Below, piece by piece: positions 7,079 to 15,836 of a stretch of DNA of 64,000 nt. A program made the position numbers and the translations under genes. The notes under the pieces are model-generated. The model was not told the DNA's origin, did not search any database, and saw only the letters and a list, made by a program, of their open reading frames with translations. Positions within the stretch are counted from its first letter, which is position 1; each line of letters opens with the position of its first letter. Origin of the DNA: Gordonia zhenghanii (GTDB lineage Bacteria > Actinomycetota > Actinomycetes > Mycobacteriales > Mycobacteriaceae); assembly GCF_021738965.1 (NCBI RefSeq), contig NZ_JAKKOQ010000006.1, positions 1 through 64,000 on the forward strand. The letters are read 5' to 3'.

Positions 7079-8704
7079 ATGAGTGGAGAACAGACCGACC
7101 TGCCTGCCGACCGACTGCTGCACAACCCGGTGCACCTCGGCGATCTGATGGTCGCCGCGCTCAAACGGCACGCGAACAGCCCTGTCCTGCAACTGGGCGA
7201 CACTGAGCTCACCGGCCGCGAGATGGCCGACGCGATCAGCCGGTACGTCCAGGCGTGCGAAGGCCTGGGGTCGGGAACCGGCACGGCCGTCGGTCTCCTC
7301 GCGTTGAACCGCCCGGAAGTGCTGTTCGTCGTCGGCGCCGGGCAGACGCAAGGATGGCGTCGGACGGCGTTGCATCCTCTCGGATCGGCCGACGATCACG
7401 CGTACGTCCTGTCGGACGCCGGTGTCACCACGCTGATCATCGATCCGGTCCCGATGTTCGTGGAGCGGGCCGTCGCGTTGCTCGAGAAGGTCGACGGCCT
7501 CACCCAGGTCCTTACGCTCGGACCGGTGCCACCAGAACTCGCCGAGGTGGGCGTCGACCTGATCGCGGAGGCCGACCGCTACACAGCAAAGACGTTGACG
7601 GCCAAGACTCTCGACCCCGAGCACGTCGTGTCGATCACCTACACCGGGGGCACCACAGGCAAGCCGAAGGGCGTGATCGGGACTGCGCGCGCGATGTCGA
7701 CGATGACACAGATCCAGCTGGCCGAATGGGAGTGGCCGGAGCGGCCGCGTTTCCTCATGTGCACACCGCTCTCGCATGCCGGCGCCGCCTTCTTCGTGCC
7801 CACCCTCATCAAGGGCGGCACGATGCTGGTGCTCAGCAAATTCGATCCGGCCGAGGTGTTGGAGACGATCGAGCGGGAACGGATCACGGCGACGATGCTG
7901 GTGCCGTCGATGATCTATGCGCTGATGGACCATCCCGACTCCCGCACGAGGGACCTCTCGTCGTTGGAGACCGTCTATTACGGTGCGTCGGCGATCAACC
8001 CGGTCCGGTTGGCAGAGGCCATCGACCGGTTCGGTCCGATCTTCGCGCAGTACTACGGTCAGTCCGAGTCGCCGATGGTGATCTCGTACCTCCGCAAGGA
8101 CGAGCACGATCAGGCCAGGCTCGGTAGCTGCGGTCGGCCGTCGGCGTTCTTGCGAACCAAACTGGCAGGCCCCGACGGAGAGCCTGTCGCGCCGGGCGAG
8201 CCCGGTGAGATCTGCGTGTCCGGGCCGCTCCTGGCAGGCGGCTACCTCGGACTGCCCGAGCAGACGGCCGAGACGTTCTCCGACGGTTGGCTGCACACCG
8301 GCGACGTCGCGCGGGAGGACGAGGACGGATTCTGGTTCATCGTCGACCGGACCAAGGACATGATCGTCACCGGGGGATTCAACGTGTTCCCCCGCGAGGT
8401 GGAGGACGTCGTCGCCGAGCACCCGGCGGTCGCCCAGGTCGGGGTGATCGGGGTGCCCGACGAGAAGTGGGGCGAAGCGGTGACCGCCGTCGTCGTCCTG
8501 CGATCGGACGCCGACCGGTCCGACGCTGCAACCGGCCGGATCGCCGAGGAGATTCAAGCGGCAGTCAAAGAGCGCAAAGGCGGGGTACAGTCGCCCAAAC
8601 GCGTGGTCTTCGCCGACTCTCTGCCACTCACGGCACTCGGCAAGCCCGACAAGAAAGCCCTGCGCGCTCAGTTCTGGGAGGGTCTCGAGCGCTCAGTAGG
8701 GTGA
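7079..8704 (+). CDS. FadD8-like acyl-CoA ligase under KstR control
   Basis: 541 aa ANL-superfamily ligase (acyl-adenylate then acyl-CoA). Motifs: YTGGTTGKPKGVIG at about 187-200 (AMP-binding P-loop), YYGASAINP, YYGQSE, DGWLHTGDVAREDEDGFW, DRTKDMIVTGGFNVFPREVE and the C-terminal GKPDKK lysine. The whole chain is closest to my memory of mycobacterial FadD8 (HTALHPLGS-type segment: RTALHPLGSADDHAYVLSDAG). The substrate is not known; the KstR box and the surrounding genes point to a sterol-derived or side-chain acid. GTG 7076 is an equally possible start. There is no Shine-Dalgarno sequence between the operator and the start, so a leaderless mRNA is likely. Confidence 0.87.
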   Translation: MSGEQTDLPADRLLHNPVHLGDLMVAALKRHANSPVLQLGDTELTGREMADAISRYVQACEGLGSGTGTAVGLLALNRPEVLFVVGAGQTQGWRRTALHPLGSADDHAYVLSDAGVTTLIIDPVPMFVERAVALLEKVDGLTQVLTLGPVPPELAEVGVDLIAEADRYTAKTLTAKTLDPEHVVSITYTGGTTGKPKGVIGTARAMSTMTQIQLAEWEWPERPRFLMCTPLSHAGAAFFVPTLIKGGTMLVLSKFDPAEVLETIERERITATMLVPSMIYALMDHPDSRTRDLSSLETVYYGASAINPVRLAEAIDRFGPIFAQYYGQSESPMVISYLRKDEHDQARLGSCGRPSAFLRTKLAGPDGEPVAPGEPGEICVSGPLLAGGYLGLPEQTAETFSDGWLHTGDVAREDEDGFWFIVDRTKDMIVTGGFNVFPREVEDVVAEHPAVAQVGVIGVPDEKWGEAVTAVVVLRSDADRSDAATGRIAEEIQAAVKERKGGVQSPKRVVFADSLPLTALGKPDKKALRAQFWEGLERSVG

Positions 8705-8761
8705 TCGTCTCCGCTGCGCTCAGAATGTGGCCGGGTGCAGCCGGAGACCGCCCACACCGAT

Positions 8762-8803
8762 CCCGTCGCACGATTCGACTGACAGTCGACTCGTGCGGCG
8801 GGA
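8762..8803 (+). terminator. Terminator after the fadD8-like gene
   Basis: An imperfect hairpin, CCCGTCGCACGATTCGACT / AGTCGACTCGTGCGGCGGG (two mismatches), is followed by ATTCTCCCTTTCT. The remaining sequence up to 8852 shows no other feature I can support. Confidence 0.7.
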
Positions 8804-8852
8804 TTCTCCCTTTCTGGCCGCTACTCTGTAGCGAAAGCGGCGAGGAGATGTG

Positions 8853-9836
8853 ATGCGGATTCGCATGGGTGCGACAGTTGCGAGCGTAGGACTGCTGGTG
8901 GGAATCGTTCCGCTCGGACTAGTTCCGGTAGTCCGGGATGCGACACTCGGCGTCGCGCAAGCGCAGTCCTGCGCTCACGCATCGGTCGACGTGAAGATCC
9001 CGGCTGCGACGCCGGTGCTCTCATGGGCCGAGAACGTCGGGTTCGACGCGGACGGAGACCTGTGGGTCTCCCGCGTCCTCGGGAACGTGATCGAACGGTA
9101 CAGTTCGGGGCCGTCGCAGCAGACAGCTGGCCGTCCGACCGCCCGCGTCCACATCGATTCTCCGGGTGCGGTCCGTCTGGGGCCTGGCGGACGGATGTAC
9201 GCGACGTCGGGTGACACCACGCTCAACATGATTCCCGGGCTGCCCCTTCGCGGCACTGTCGTTTCATTCGATCCGGCTGCGCCGGAACGGGTTCGGGTCG
9301 AGGCACGTGGGCTGGGCATGCCGAACGGACTTGCGTTCGACGAGCGGGGCACGATGTATGTCGCGGACTCGAACCTCGGCGTCGTCCGTGTCCGAGGAGA
9401 CGGGACGATCGACCGTGCTTGGTCCGCGCGTGCACCGCGAAATCTGGCTCCCGATGCGACCGTGAACGGGACTGGAATGAACGGAATGGCGATCGTCGGC
9501 GGGGACGCTTACGTCGGGATGACCACGAGTGCGAGCGGTCGGATCTTGCGCGTCTCGCTCGACGATCCCGCCGACGTGTCGGTCGCTGCGGACCTGACGG
9601 CTCCGTGGCCCGGAGTCGTCGACGACCTGGCGATTCTGGCCGACGGGCGTCTCGCCGCCGCGACGACGACGGGACAGATGATCGTCGTCGACAAGAACAA
9701 GCGACGCTGCGTGGTCGACGCCGGCCGCCCGCTGACGTCTCTCGCAGTGACGCCGTCCGGCGATTCCCTTGTCGCGGGAACCGAGGACGGCGCCGTGCTC
9801 GAGTTCAGCGGGCGATTGTTCGGCGCCCCGGCCTGA
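8853..9836 (+). CDS. Secreted SMP-30/gluconolactonase-like beta-propeller protein
   Basis: 327 aa. A signal peptide (MRIRMGATVASVGLLVG..., predicted cleavage near VAQAQS, about residue 37) is followed by a domain with propeller-like repeats: ENVGFDADGDLWVSRVLGN, GAVRLGPGGRMYATSGDTT, NGLAFDERGTMYVADSNLG, DDLAILADGRLAAAT. This is the SMP-30/gluconolactonase/LRE-like pattern, so a lactonase or a binding protein outside the membrane is plausible; the substrate cannot be read. AGGAGAT lies just before the ATG. It lies between a sterol-linked ligase and the convergent ddn-fadA5 operon with no operator of its own. Confidence 0.75.
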   Translation: MRIRMGATVASVGLLVGIVPLGLVPVVRDATLGVAQAQSCAHASVDVKIPAATPVLSWAENVGFDADGDLWVSRVLGNVIERYSSGPSQQTAGRPTARVHIDSPGAVRLGPGGRMYATSGDTTLNMIPGLPLRGTVVSFDPAAPERVRVEARGLGMPNGLAFDERGTMYVADSNLGVVRVRGDGTIDRAWSARAPRNLAPDATVNGTGMNGMAIVGGDAYVGMTTSASGRILRVSLDDPADVSVAADLTAPWPGVVDDLAILADGRLAAATTTGQMIVVDKNKRRCVVDAGRPLTSLAVTPSGDSLVAGTEDGAVLEFSGRLFGAPA

Positions 9837-9842
9837 CCGTGC

Positions 9843-10322
9843 TCACGCGCGATCGCAGACGATGACCGGGATTCTCCGGTCAGTCCATGCCGCGTACGCG
9901 TCGAAGTCGGCATACAACTCGACCAGCTTCGGCCACAATTCGCCGCGCTCGGCGTCCCCCGCGATGCGGGCCGTGTAATCGCCAGTGTCCGAACCGATCT
10001 GAATCCGCACCGCCGGATCGGCCTTCAGGTTGTGAAACCAGGCGGGATTCGCGGGTAGACCGCCCTGCGACGCGACGAGCACGATCGACTCGCCGTGTCG
10101 CAGGTACAGCAACGGCACCGTGCGCTCCTGGCCGGACTTGCGTCCCGTGGTCGTCAGCAGACACACGGGGACCGGCCTGCGCATGGCGGCCCCGACCCGC
10201 CATTTGTCGCCCAGGCGTCCTCCGGTGGCCCGGTACAGAGCGGTGTTCAGCCGCGACCCGTACTTGATGAGCCGTCCGACGATCGGCGAATCCAGTTGTG
10301 CGGGCCGGTTACTAGGATCCAT
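9843..10322 (-). CDS. ddn: F420-dependent nitroreductase-family protein (Ddn-like)
   Basis: 159 aa, the size of the deazaflavin-dependent nitroreductase family; homologue of Rv3547 (Ddn). Family signatures visible are LTTTGRKSGQERTVPLLYL, SQGGLPANPAWFHNLKADP and the C-terminal DFDAYAAWTDRRIPVIV. Such proteins bind F420H2 and reduce quinones or enones; Rv3547 activates the pro-drug pretomanid. It starts 4 bases after the fadA5 stop and is therefore co-transcribed with it, as in M. tuberculosis. Confidence 0.88.
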   Translation of the reverse strand: MDPSNRPAQLDSPIVGRLIKYGSRLNTALYRATGGRLGDKWRVGAAMRRPVPVCLLTTTGRKSGQERTVPLLYLRHGESIVLVASQGGLPANPAWFHNLKADPAVRIQIGSDTGDYTARIAGDAERGELWPKLVELYADFDAYAAWTDRRIPVIVCDRA

Positions 10323-10326
10323 CGGG

Positions 10327-11511
<1,185 letters not shown>

Positions 11512-11528
11512 TTAATCTTCACCAAAAC

Positions 11529-11542
11529 TAGAACAAGTTATT
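11529..11542. promoter_or_regulatory. KstR-type operator, fadA5 side
   Basis: TAGAACAAGTTATT matches TNNAACNNGTTNNA except for the last base. It lies 39 bases from the fadA5 start, in the fadA5/cyp125 divergent region. Confidence 0.6.
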
Positions 11543-11585
11543 GTTCACGTCTATCCAGTGTGGCAGAGTGTGAGCTACAGCAAAT

Positions 11586-11599
11586 TGTAACGGGTTCTC
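11586..11599. promoter_or_regulatory. Second KstR-like half-conserved site, cyp125 side
   Basis: TGTAACGGGTTCTC matches TNNAACNNGTTNNA except for the last base. It lies 45 bases before the cyp125 GTG. Two weak sites in one divergent region may each control one gene. Confidence 0.5.
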
Positions 11600-11643
11600 G
11601 TTTCAGGCGGGGCCCGCGCAACCTTCCGAAATGAGGTGATGAC

Positions 11644-12930
11644 GTGACCCAGGCGCAGAGCGTTGAGACGGGGGCGTCGAAGGAATCGGCGGGCGGCTGC
11701 CCGTTCATGCATCAAGAGGGGTGGGACTTCACAAATCCCGATCTTTTGCAGCAGGGCATCCCGGTCAAGGAGTTCGCAGAGCTCCGCAAGACCGCGCCGA
11801 TCTGGTGGAACGCACAACTTCCAGGCAAGGGCGGCGGCTTCCGGGACGGCGGCTACTGGGTGGTGTCACGGCTCGACGACATCCGAGAGATCTCGAAGAA
11901 CGCCGACGACTGGTCGGCGGCCGAGAACGGCGTCATCATGCGATTCGACGACGAGATGGAGCCGGAGCAACTCGACGCCACCAAGGCGCTCCTGATCAAT
12001 CACGATCCGCCGGAGCACACTCGCATGCGCAAGATCGTCTCGCGGGCATTCACGCCGAAGGCGGTCCACGCACTCGAGGACACCCTCGACGAGGCGGCAC
12101 GCCGGATCGTGTCCGAGGCAGCAGCGGCAGGAAAGGGCGACTTCGTCGAACAGATCGCCGTCGATTTGCCACTCCTGGCGATCGCCGACCTGCTCGGCGT
12201 CCCCGAAGAAGATCGCGCCAAGCTGTTCCACTGGTCCAACGCGATGATGAATTACGACGATCCCGACTTCGAGCCGGACGCGTTGACCGCCAACATGGAG
12301 ATCCTCGGGTACGGCTACAACATGGCCGAGAAGCGACGCGAGTGCCCGGCCGACGACATCGTCACCACCCTGATCGAGGCCGACATCGACGGCCACGCGC
12401 TCGACGAGACCGAATTCGGATTCTTCTTCATCCTGCTCACCGTCGCGGGCAACGAGACCACGCGTAATGCCATCTCGCACGGCATGAACGCGTTCCTCGA
12501 CAACCCCGAGCAGTGGGAACTGTTCAAGAAGGAGCGGCCCGCTACGGCGGTCGACGAGATCGTCCGCTGGGCGACCCCGGTCAACTGCTTCCAGCGCACC
12601 GCCAAGCGCGATCTGACCCTCGGCGGCGTCGACATCAAGAAGGGCGAGCGCGTAGGCATGTTCTACGGGTCCGCCAACTACGACGAAGACATCTTCGACG
12701 ATCCGTACACCTTCGACATCACGCGTGATCCCAACCCGCACGTCGGATTCGGCGGCAACGGAACGCACTTCTGCATCGGAGCCAACCTGGCCCGCATGGA
12801 GATCAACCTGATGTTCAACGCGATCGCCGACCTCATCCCCGACATCACCAAGATCGGAGACCCCAACCGTCTCCGTCACGGGTGGATCAACGGGATCAAG
12901 GAACTTCAGGTCGACTACGGGACGAAGTGA
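11644..12930 (+). CDS. cyp125: CYP125, steroid C26-monooxygenase
   Basis: 428 aa cytochrome P450, homologue of Rv3545c, which oxidises the terminal methyl of cholesterol/cholestenone to the C26 acid. Visible: the I-helix AGNETTRN (about 268-275), the K-helix ExxR in DEIVRWATP, and the haem loop FGGNGTHFCIG with Cys at residue 377. The N-terminal CPFMHQEGWDFTNPDL matches the family. The GTG start has GAGGTGATG just upstream. It needs a ferredoxin; FdxD (31245) is one candidate. The next gene follows after 6 bases. Confidence 0.95.
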   Translation: MTQAQSVETGASKESAGGCPFMHQEGWDFTNPDLLQQGIPVKEFAELRKTAPIWWNAQLPGKGGGFRDGGYWVVSRLDDIREISKNADDWSAAENGVIMRFDDEMEPEQLDATKALLINHDPPEHTRMRKIVSRAFTPKAVHALEDTLDEAARRIVSEAAAAGKGDFVEQIAVDLPLLAIADLLGVPEEDRAKLFHWSNAMMNYDDPDFEPDALTANMEILGYGYNMAEKRRECPADDIVTTLIEADIDGHALDETEFGFFFILLTVAGNETTRNAISHGMNAFLDNPEQWELFKKERPATAVDEIVRWATPVNCFQRTAKRDLTLGGVDIKKGERVGMFYGSANYDEDIFDDPYTFDITRDPNPHVGFGGNGTHFCIGANLARMEINLMFNAIADLIPDITKIGDPNRLRHGWINGIKELQVDYGTK

Positions 12931-12936
12931 GGGTGC

Positions 12937-13380
12937 ATGGCTGACGAACTGCCGTCGTATCTCGACCTCGATCGAGAGAACAATCCGGCGGTGCTCGCCG
13001 GGCGTCGCTCGCGAGACGCAGTGCTCGCACGCGATAAAGACGCGTGGCTCGCCAACTTCGCCGCCAACGCCGTCGTCGAAGACCCGGTAGGGCCGTCGAT
13101 GTTCGACGAAGACGGCGTCGGACACCGTGGGGCCGAAGGTCTTTCCGCTTTCTGGGACAAGACCATCGGCACCACCGAGAAGATTGACTTCGCCTTCGAC
13201 AAAGAGATCATCTGCGGCGACGAAGTGGCGTACGTCGGAAAGATCGTCACCCACATCGCGGGACACATCTCCGAAGCGAACGGGGTCTTCACCTACAAGG
13301 CCGACAGCAACGGCGACCTGGTGGCGTTGCGGGCCTTCTGGGAGGTCGGAGAGACGATGTCTTCTCTGCGCCCCGCTTAG
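12937..13380 (+). CDS. Ketosteroid-isomerase-like (NTF2-fold) protein
   Basis: 147 aa NTF2/SnoaL-type fold: an N-terminal helix with RRSRDAVLARDKDAWLANFAANAVVEDPVGPSMFD, then a beta-rich part (EIICGDEVAYVGKIVTHIAGH). The sequence and its position 6 bases behind cyp125 suggest a 3-ketosteroid delta-5 isomerase or a related steroid-binding protein. The acid near the N-terminus (in VEDPVG) fits the KSI arrangement. Without a structure, isomerase activity remains inference. Confidence 0.75.
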   Translation: MADELPSYLDLDRENNPAVLAGRRSRDAVLARDKDAWLANFAANAVVEDPVGPSMFDEDGVGHRGAEGLSAFWDKTIGTTEKIDFAFDKEIICGDEVAYVGKIVTHIAGHISEANGVFTYKADSNGDLVALRAFWEVGETMSSLRPA

Positions 13381-13392
13381 ATTCGGTTCGTG

Positions 13393-13432
13393 ACAAGAGC
13401 CCGACGCCATTCGGTTGGCGTCGGGCTCTTGT
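13393..13432. terminator. Terminator after the cyp125 operon
   Basis: ACAAGAGCCCGACGCC and its exact complement are separated by 8 bases (ATTCGGTT), then TTGTTTCGT. It lies 12 bases after the stop at 13380. The motif GGCGTCGGGCTCTTGT occurs again, slightly altered, at about 13603-13620. Confidence 0.85.
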
Positions 13433-13459
13433 TGTTTCGTCGCTTGTGCGTTGCGTGAG

Positions 13460-13556
13460 GCGTGTGTCGCGGAATTGTCCGCCGCGCAGTCCTCGCCGAC
13501 TCGGCTAGCGCCTCGTGGGCTGCGGGGAGCGCGGCGAACAATTCCGCGACACACGC
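13460..13556. repeat. 28-bp inverted repeat with a 41-base loop
   Basis: Left arm 13460-13487 (starts GCGTGTGTCGCGGAATTG) and right arm 13529-13556 are complementary with one mismatch. This is the main feature of the gene-free stretch 13381-13685. It lies between two convergent transcripts and carries no transposase. Confidence 0.85.
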
Positions 13557-13685
13557 TTTGGGCATCAGTTGTTGAGTCTCAGATGCTCGGCGTCAACCGA
13601 ACGGCGTCGGGCTCTTGTCCTGAGCTGTCTTTGCGGGGCGCAGTTTGTCCTCGGAGTCTCTGCGCCCGCGTTGAGTTACGCTGTC

Positions 13686-14105
13686 CTACTTTTTGAATCT
13701 CTTCGCGACGTGGGAGTCGACGGACGCGACGCCCTGGTCGGCAATCGCGATGGCGATCAGGCCTGCGATGAGGGCGAGGGGGAGTTCGTAGCCGCCGTCG
13801 GACGACCAGAAGCCTGCGTCGATGTGGGCGATGAAGATGGCGCCGATCATGTCGAAGATCAGGAGGAGCGCGACCAGCGGGACGGCGATGCCCGCGATCA
13901 GCGCGATGCCGCCCGCGAACTCGAGGATCGCGGCGACCCATGCGGACAGCGTGGGCAGCGGAGCGCCCATCATGTCGAAGCCTGCGGACGTGGCGTCCAT
14001 GCCGTTGACGAACAACTTCTGGCAGCCGTGTGCCAGGAAGATGATGCCGAGAATGACGCGGGCGATCGTCGTCGACAGGCCCTGTGCGTGTTTGAGCGGG
14101 TTCAT
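13686..14105 (-). CDS. DoxX-family membrane protein
   Basis: 139 aa with four predicted membrane segments: ARVILGIIFLAHGCQKLF, LSAWVAAILEFAGGIALIAG, VPLVALLLIFDMIGAIFIAH and LALIAGLIAIAIADQG. The HGxQKLF and ExxGG patterns mark the DoxX family. GGAGGAG lies just before the ATG. It is divergent from an HxlR-type regulator, a pairing that suggests local regulation by that protein. No link to sterol use is visible. Confidence 0.85.
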   Translation of the reverse strand: MNPLKHAQGLSTTIARVILGIIFLAHGCQKLFVNGMDATSAGFDMMGAPLPTLSAWVAAILEFAGGIALIAGIAVPLVALLLIFDMIGAIFIAHIDAGFWSSDGGYELPLALIAGLIAIAIADQGVASVDSHVAKRFKK

Positions 14106-14183
14106 ATGTGGCTCTCCTCCGAGAGTGTGGGGGCGGGCGCTCTCGCGAAACGCCTGAATAGAACGAACTAGAACGATCGAACC

Positions 14184-14200
14184 ACTTACCTTTCGTAAGC
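14184..14200. promoter_or_regulatory. Possible HxlR operator
   Basis: CTTAC-CTTTC-GTAAG (14185-14199) is a short inverted repeat in the doxX/hxlR divergent region. It is the only clear dyad there, so it is the best candidate for the regulator's site. Confidence 0.45.
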
Positions 14201-14225
14201 GCAAGTGAAGGCGTACATTGATCTT

Positions 14226-14570
14226 GTGTCCGATTCCGCAGTGCTGCCGTACGACGTCTTCGCGAAGAAGTGTCCGTCGCGGCAGGTGTTCGAGCACGTC
14301 ACCGGGAAATGGGGCGCGCTGGTCCTCGGCTGCCTGGACAGCGGGCCGCAGCGTTTCGGCGAGATCCGCTCGCAGATCGAGGGAATCAGCGATCGGATGC
14401 TCACTCAGACCCTGCGCACCCTGTGCGACGACGGGCTCGCCGTCCGTACCGCGGACTCGCCTGCGCACCCCGTCTATCGGCTGACCGAAGCCGGCGAGGA
14501 TGTCGCCGCGGCAGTTCGGACCCTCATCACGGCCGTCGAGGACGCGATGACGAACGGTGCGGGAGTATAG
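14226..14570 (+). CDS. HxlR-family winged-helix transcriptional regulator
   Basis: 114 aa. The HxlR pattern is clear: PYDVFAKKCPSRQVFEHVTGKWGALVL, RFGEIRSQIEGISDRMLTQTLRTLCDDGL and a wing PAHPVYRLTEAG. The conserved Cys near the N-terminus (KKCPSR) is used for redox sensing in several members. GTG 14226 is preferred over GTG 14205 because the latter would sit against the putative operator and add residues not usual in the family. Probable target: the divergent doxX. Confidence 0.85.
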   Translation: MSDSAVLPYDVFAKKCPSRQVFEHVTGKWGALVLGCLDSGPQRFGEIRSQIEGISDRMLTQTLRTLCDDGLAVRTADSPAHPVYRLTEAGEDVAAAVRTLITAVEDAMTNGAGV

Positions 14571-14605
14571 GTTCTCAATGACATCTCGGCCGAGCCCAAC
14601 GAGAA

Positions 14606-14642
14606 CGAGCGGAGCCGAGATCGATGATCTCGGCTCCGCTCG
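14606..14642. terminator. Terminator between hxlR and ltp3
   Basis: CGAGCGGAGCCGAGATC and its complement enclose 3 bases. The hairpin lies between convergent hxlR and ltp3 and can end both. Confidence 0.8.
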
Positions 14643-14666
14643 TCTAGTTCAGTCGGTGCGTGCGGA

Positions 14667-15836
14667 CTAGGGTTTGTCCGCCCCGACGACCCACATCGAG
14701 AAGTACTGGGAGCCGCCGCCGTATGCGTGACCGAGCGCCTTCCGGACGTCCGGCACCTGGTGGGCGCCCCCCTTGCCCATCACTTGGATGGCAGCTTCGG
14801 CACAACGGATCATTCCGGACGCGCCGATGGGGTTGGACGACAGCACGCCGCCGGAGGCGTTGACTGGCAGTCTGCCGCCGATAGCCGTCTCACCGGCCTC
14901 GGTGAGTTTCCATCCCGAGTACTCGGGCATGAAGCCGAGGTTCTCCAACCACATCGGTTCGAACCAGGAGAACGGCACGTAGATCTCCGCCGCATCGATC
15001 TCTTCGAGCGGATTCGTGATCCCGGCGGCCTTCCACAGTGCGGCGGAGGCGTCGCGCCCCGCCTGCGGGCTGACCACGTTGCGATGCGAATAGGAGAGCG
15101 GTTCCGTGCGCATCGCCGTTGCGTGCACCCACGCGACCGGACGCCCCTCGGCGAGTGCGTCGTCGGCGGATGCCTCGTCGCCGATGACGACGGCGCAGGC
15201 ACCGTCCGACGACGGGCAGGTCTCGTCGAATCGAATCGGATCCCACAGCATCTGGGAGGCGAGGACCTTCTCGACAGTGATGTCCGGCTGCTGCAGATGG
15301 GCGAGCGGATTGAGGGAGCCGTTCTTCCGGTCCTTCGCCGCGACCATCGCGCCGATGTGAGCTGGAGCCTTCGAGTTGTTGATGTACGAGCGTACGTGCG
15401 GGGCAAAGAAGCCGCCGGCACCCGCGCCGACCGGCATCGTGAACGGGACAGGAATCGACAACGCCCACATGGCATTCGACTCCGACTGCTTCTCCCAGGA
15501 CACGGCCAGCACGCGGCGGTGCACGCCGCTGCTCACCAACGACGACCCGACGATCGCCGTCGACGCTCCGACTGAACCGGCGGTGTGCACCCGGATCAGT
15601 CGTTTGCCGACGGCGCCGATGGCCTCCGCCATCGCGAGTTCGGGCATCATGGACCCCTCGAACAGGTCGGGAGCCTTTCCGATGACGATCGCATCGATGT
15701 CGTCGAGACTCACCTGAGCGTCCTGCAGGGCCCGGTCGATCGCCTCGCGGCACAGTCCGGCCATCGTCACGTCATGTCGCTTGGCGACGTACTTGGTCTG
15801 CCCCGTGCCCAGCACGGCGGCGCGATTGCGGCCCAT
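14667..15836 (-). CDS. ltp3: Ltp3, thiolase-fold lipid-transfer protein (side-chain aldolase type)
   Basis: 389 aa, SCP-x thiolase-fold homologue of Rv3523. In Rhodococcus, ltp3 and ltp4 are needed to degrade C24-branched sterol side chains. The usual thiolase nucleophile position (here HTAGSVGAST, about 84-93) has no cysteine, and the usual GHPxG near the C-terminus is replaced by NASGGVLSSNPIGASG. This agrees with a retro-aldol rather than a thiolytic role. It overlaps ltp4 by one base (TGATG). Confidence 0.9.
   Translation of the reverse strand: MGRNRAAVLGTGQTKYVAKRHDVTMAGLCREAIDRALQDAQVSLDDIDAIVIGKAPDLFEGSMMPELAMAEAIGAVGKRLIRVHTAGSVGASTAIVGSSLVSSGVHRRVLAVSWEKQSESNAMWALSIPVPFTMPVGAGAGGFFAPHVRSYINNSKAPAHIGAMVAAKDRKNGSLNPLAHLQQPDITVEKVLASQMLWDPIRFDETCPSSDGACAVVIGDEASADDALAEGRPVAWVHATAMRTEPLSYSHRNVVSPQAGRDASAALWKAAGITNPLEEIDAAEIYVPFSWFEPMWLENLGFMPEYSGWKLTEAGETAIGGRLPVNASGGVLSSNPIGASGMIRCAEAAIQVMGKGGAHQVPDVRKALGHAYGGGSQYFSMWVVGADKP

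Noticed and set aside
7046..8557. 503-codon minus-strand open frame opposite the fadD8-like gene
   Set aside because: Antisense shadow of a complete acyl-CoA ligase.
11866..13554. 562-codon minus-strand open frame opposite cyp125
   Set aside because: Antisense shadow; runs through a terminator and half of an inverted repeat.
13460..13556. Insertion-sequence ends
   Set aside because: Only 41 bases lie between the arms and no transposase gene is nearby.
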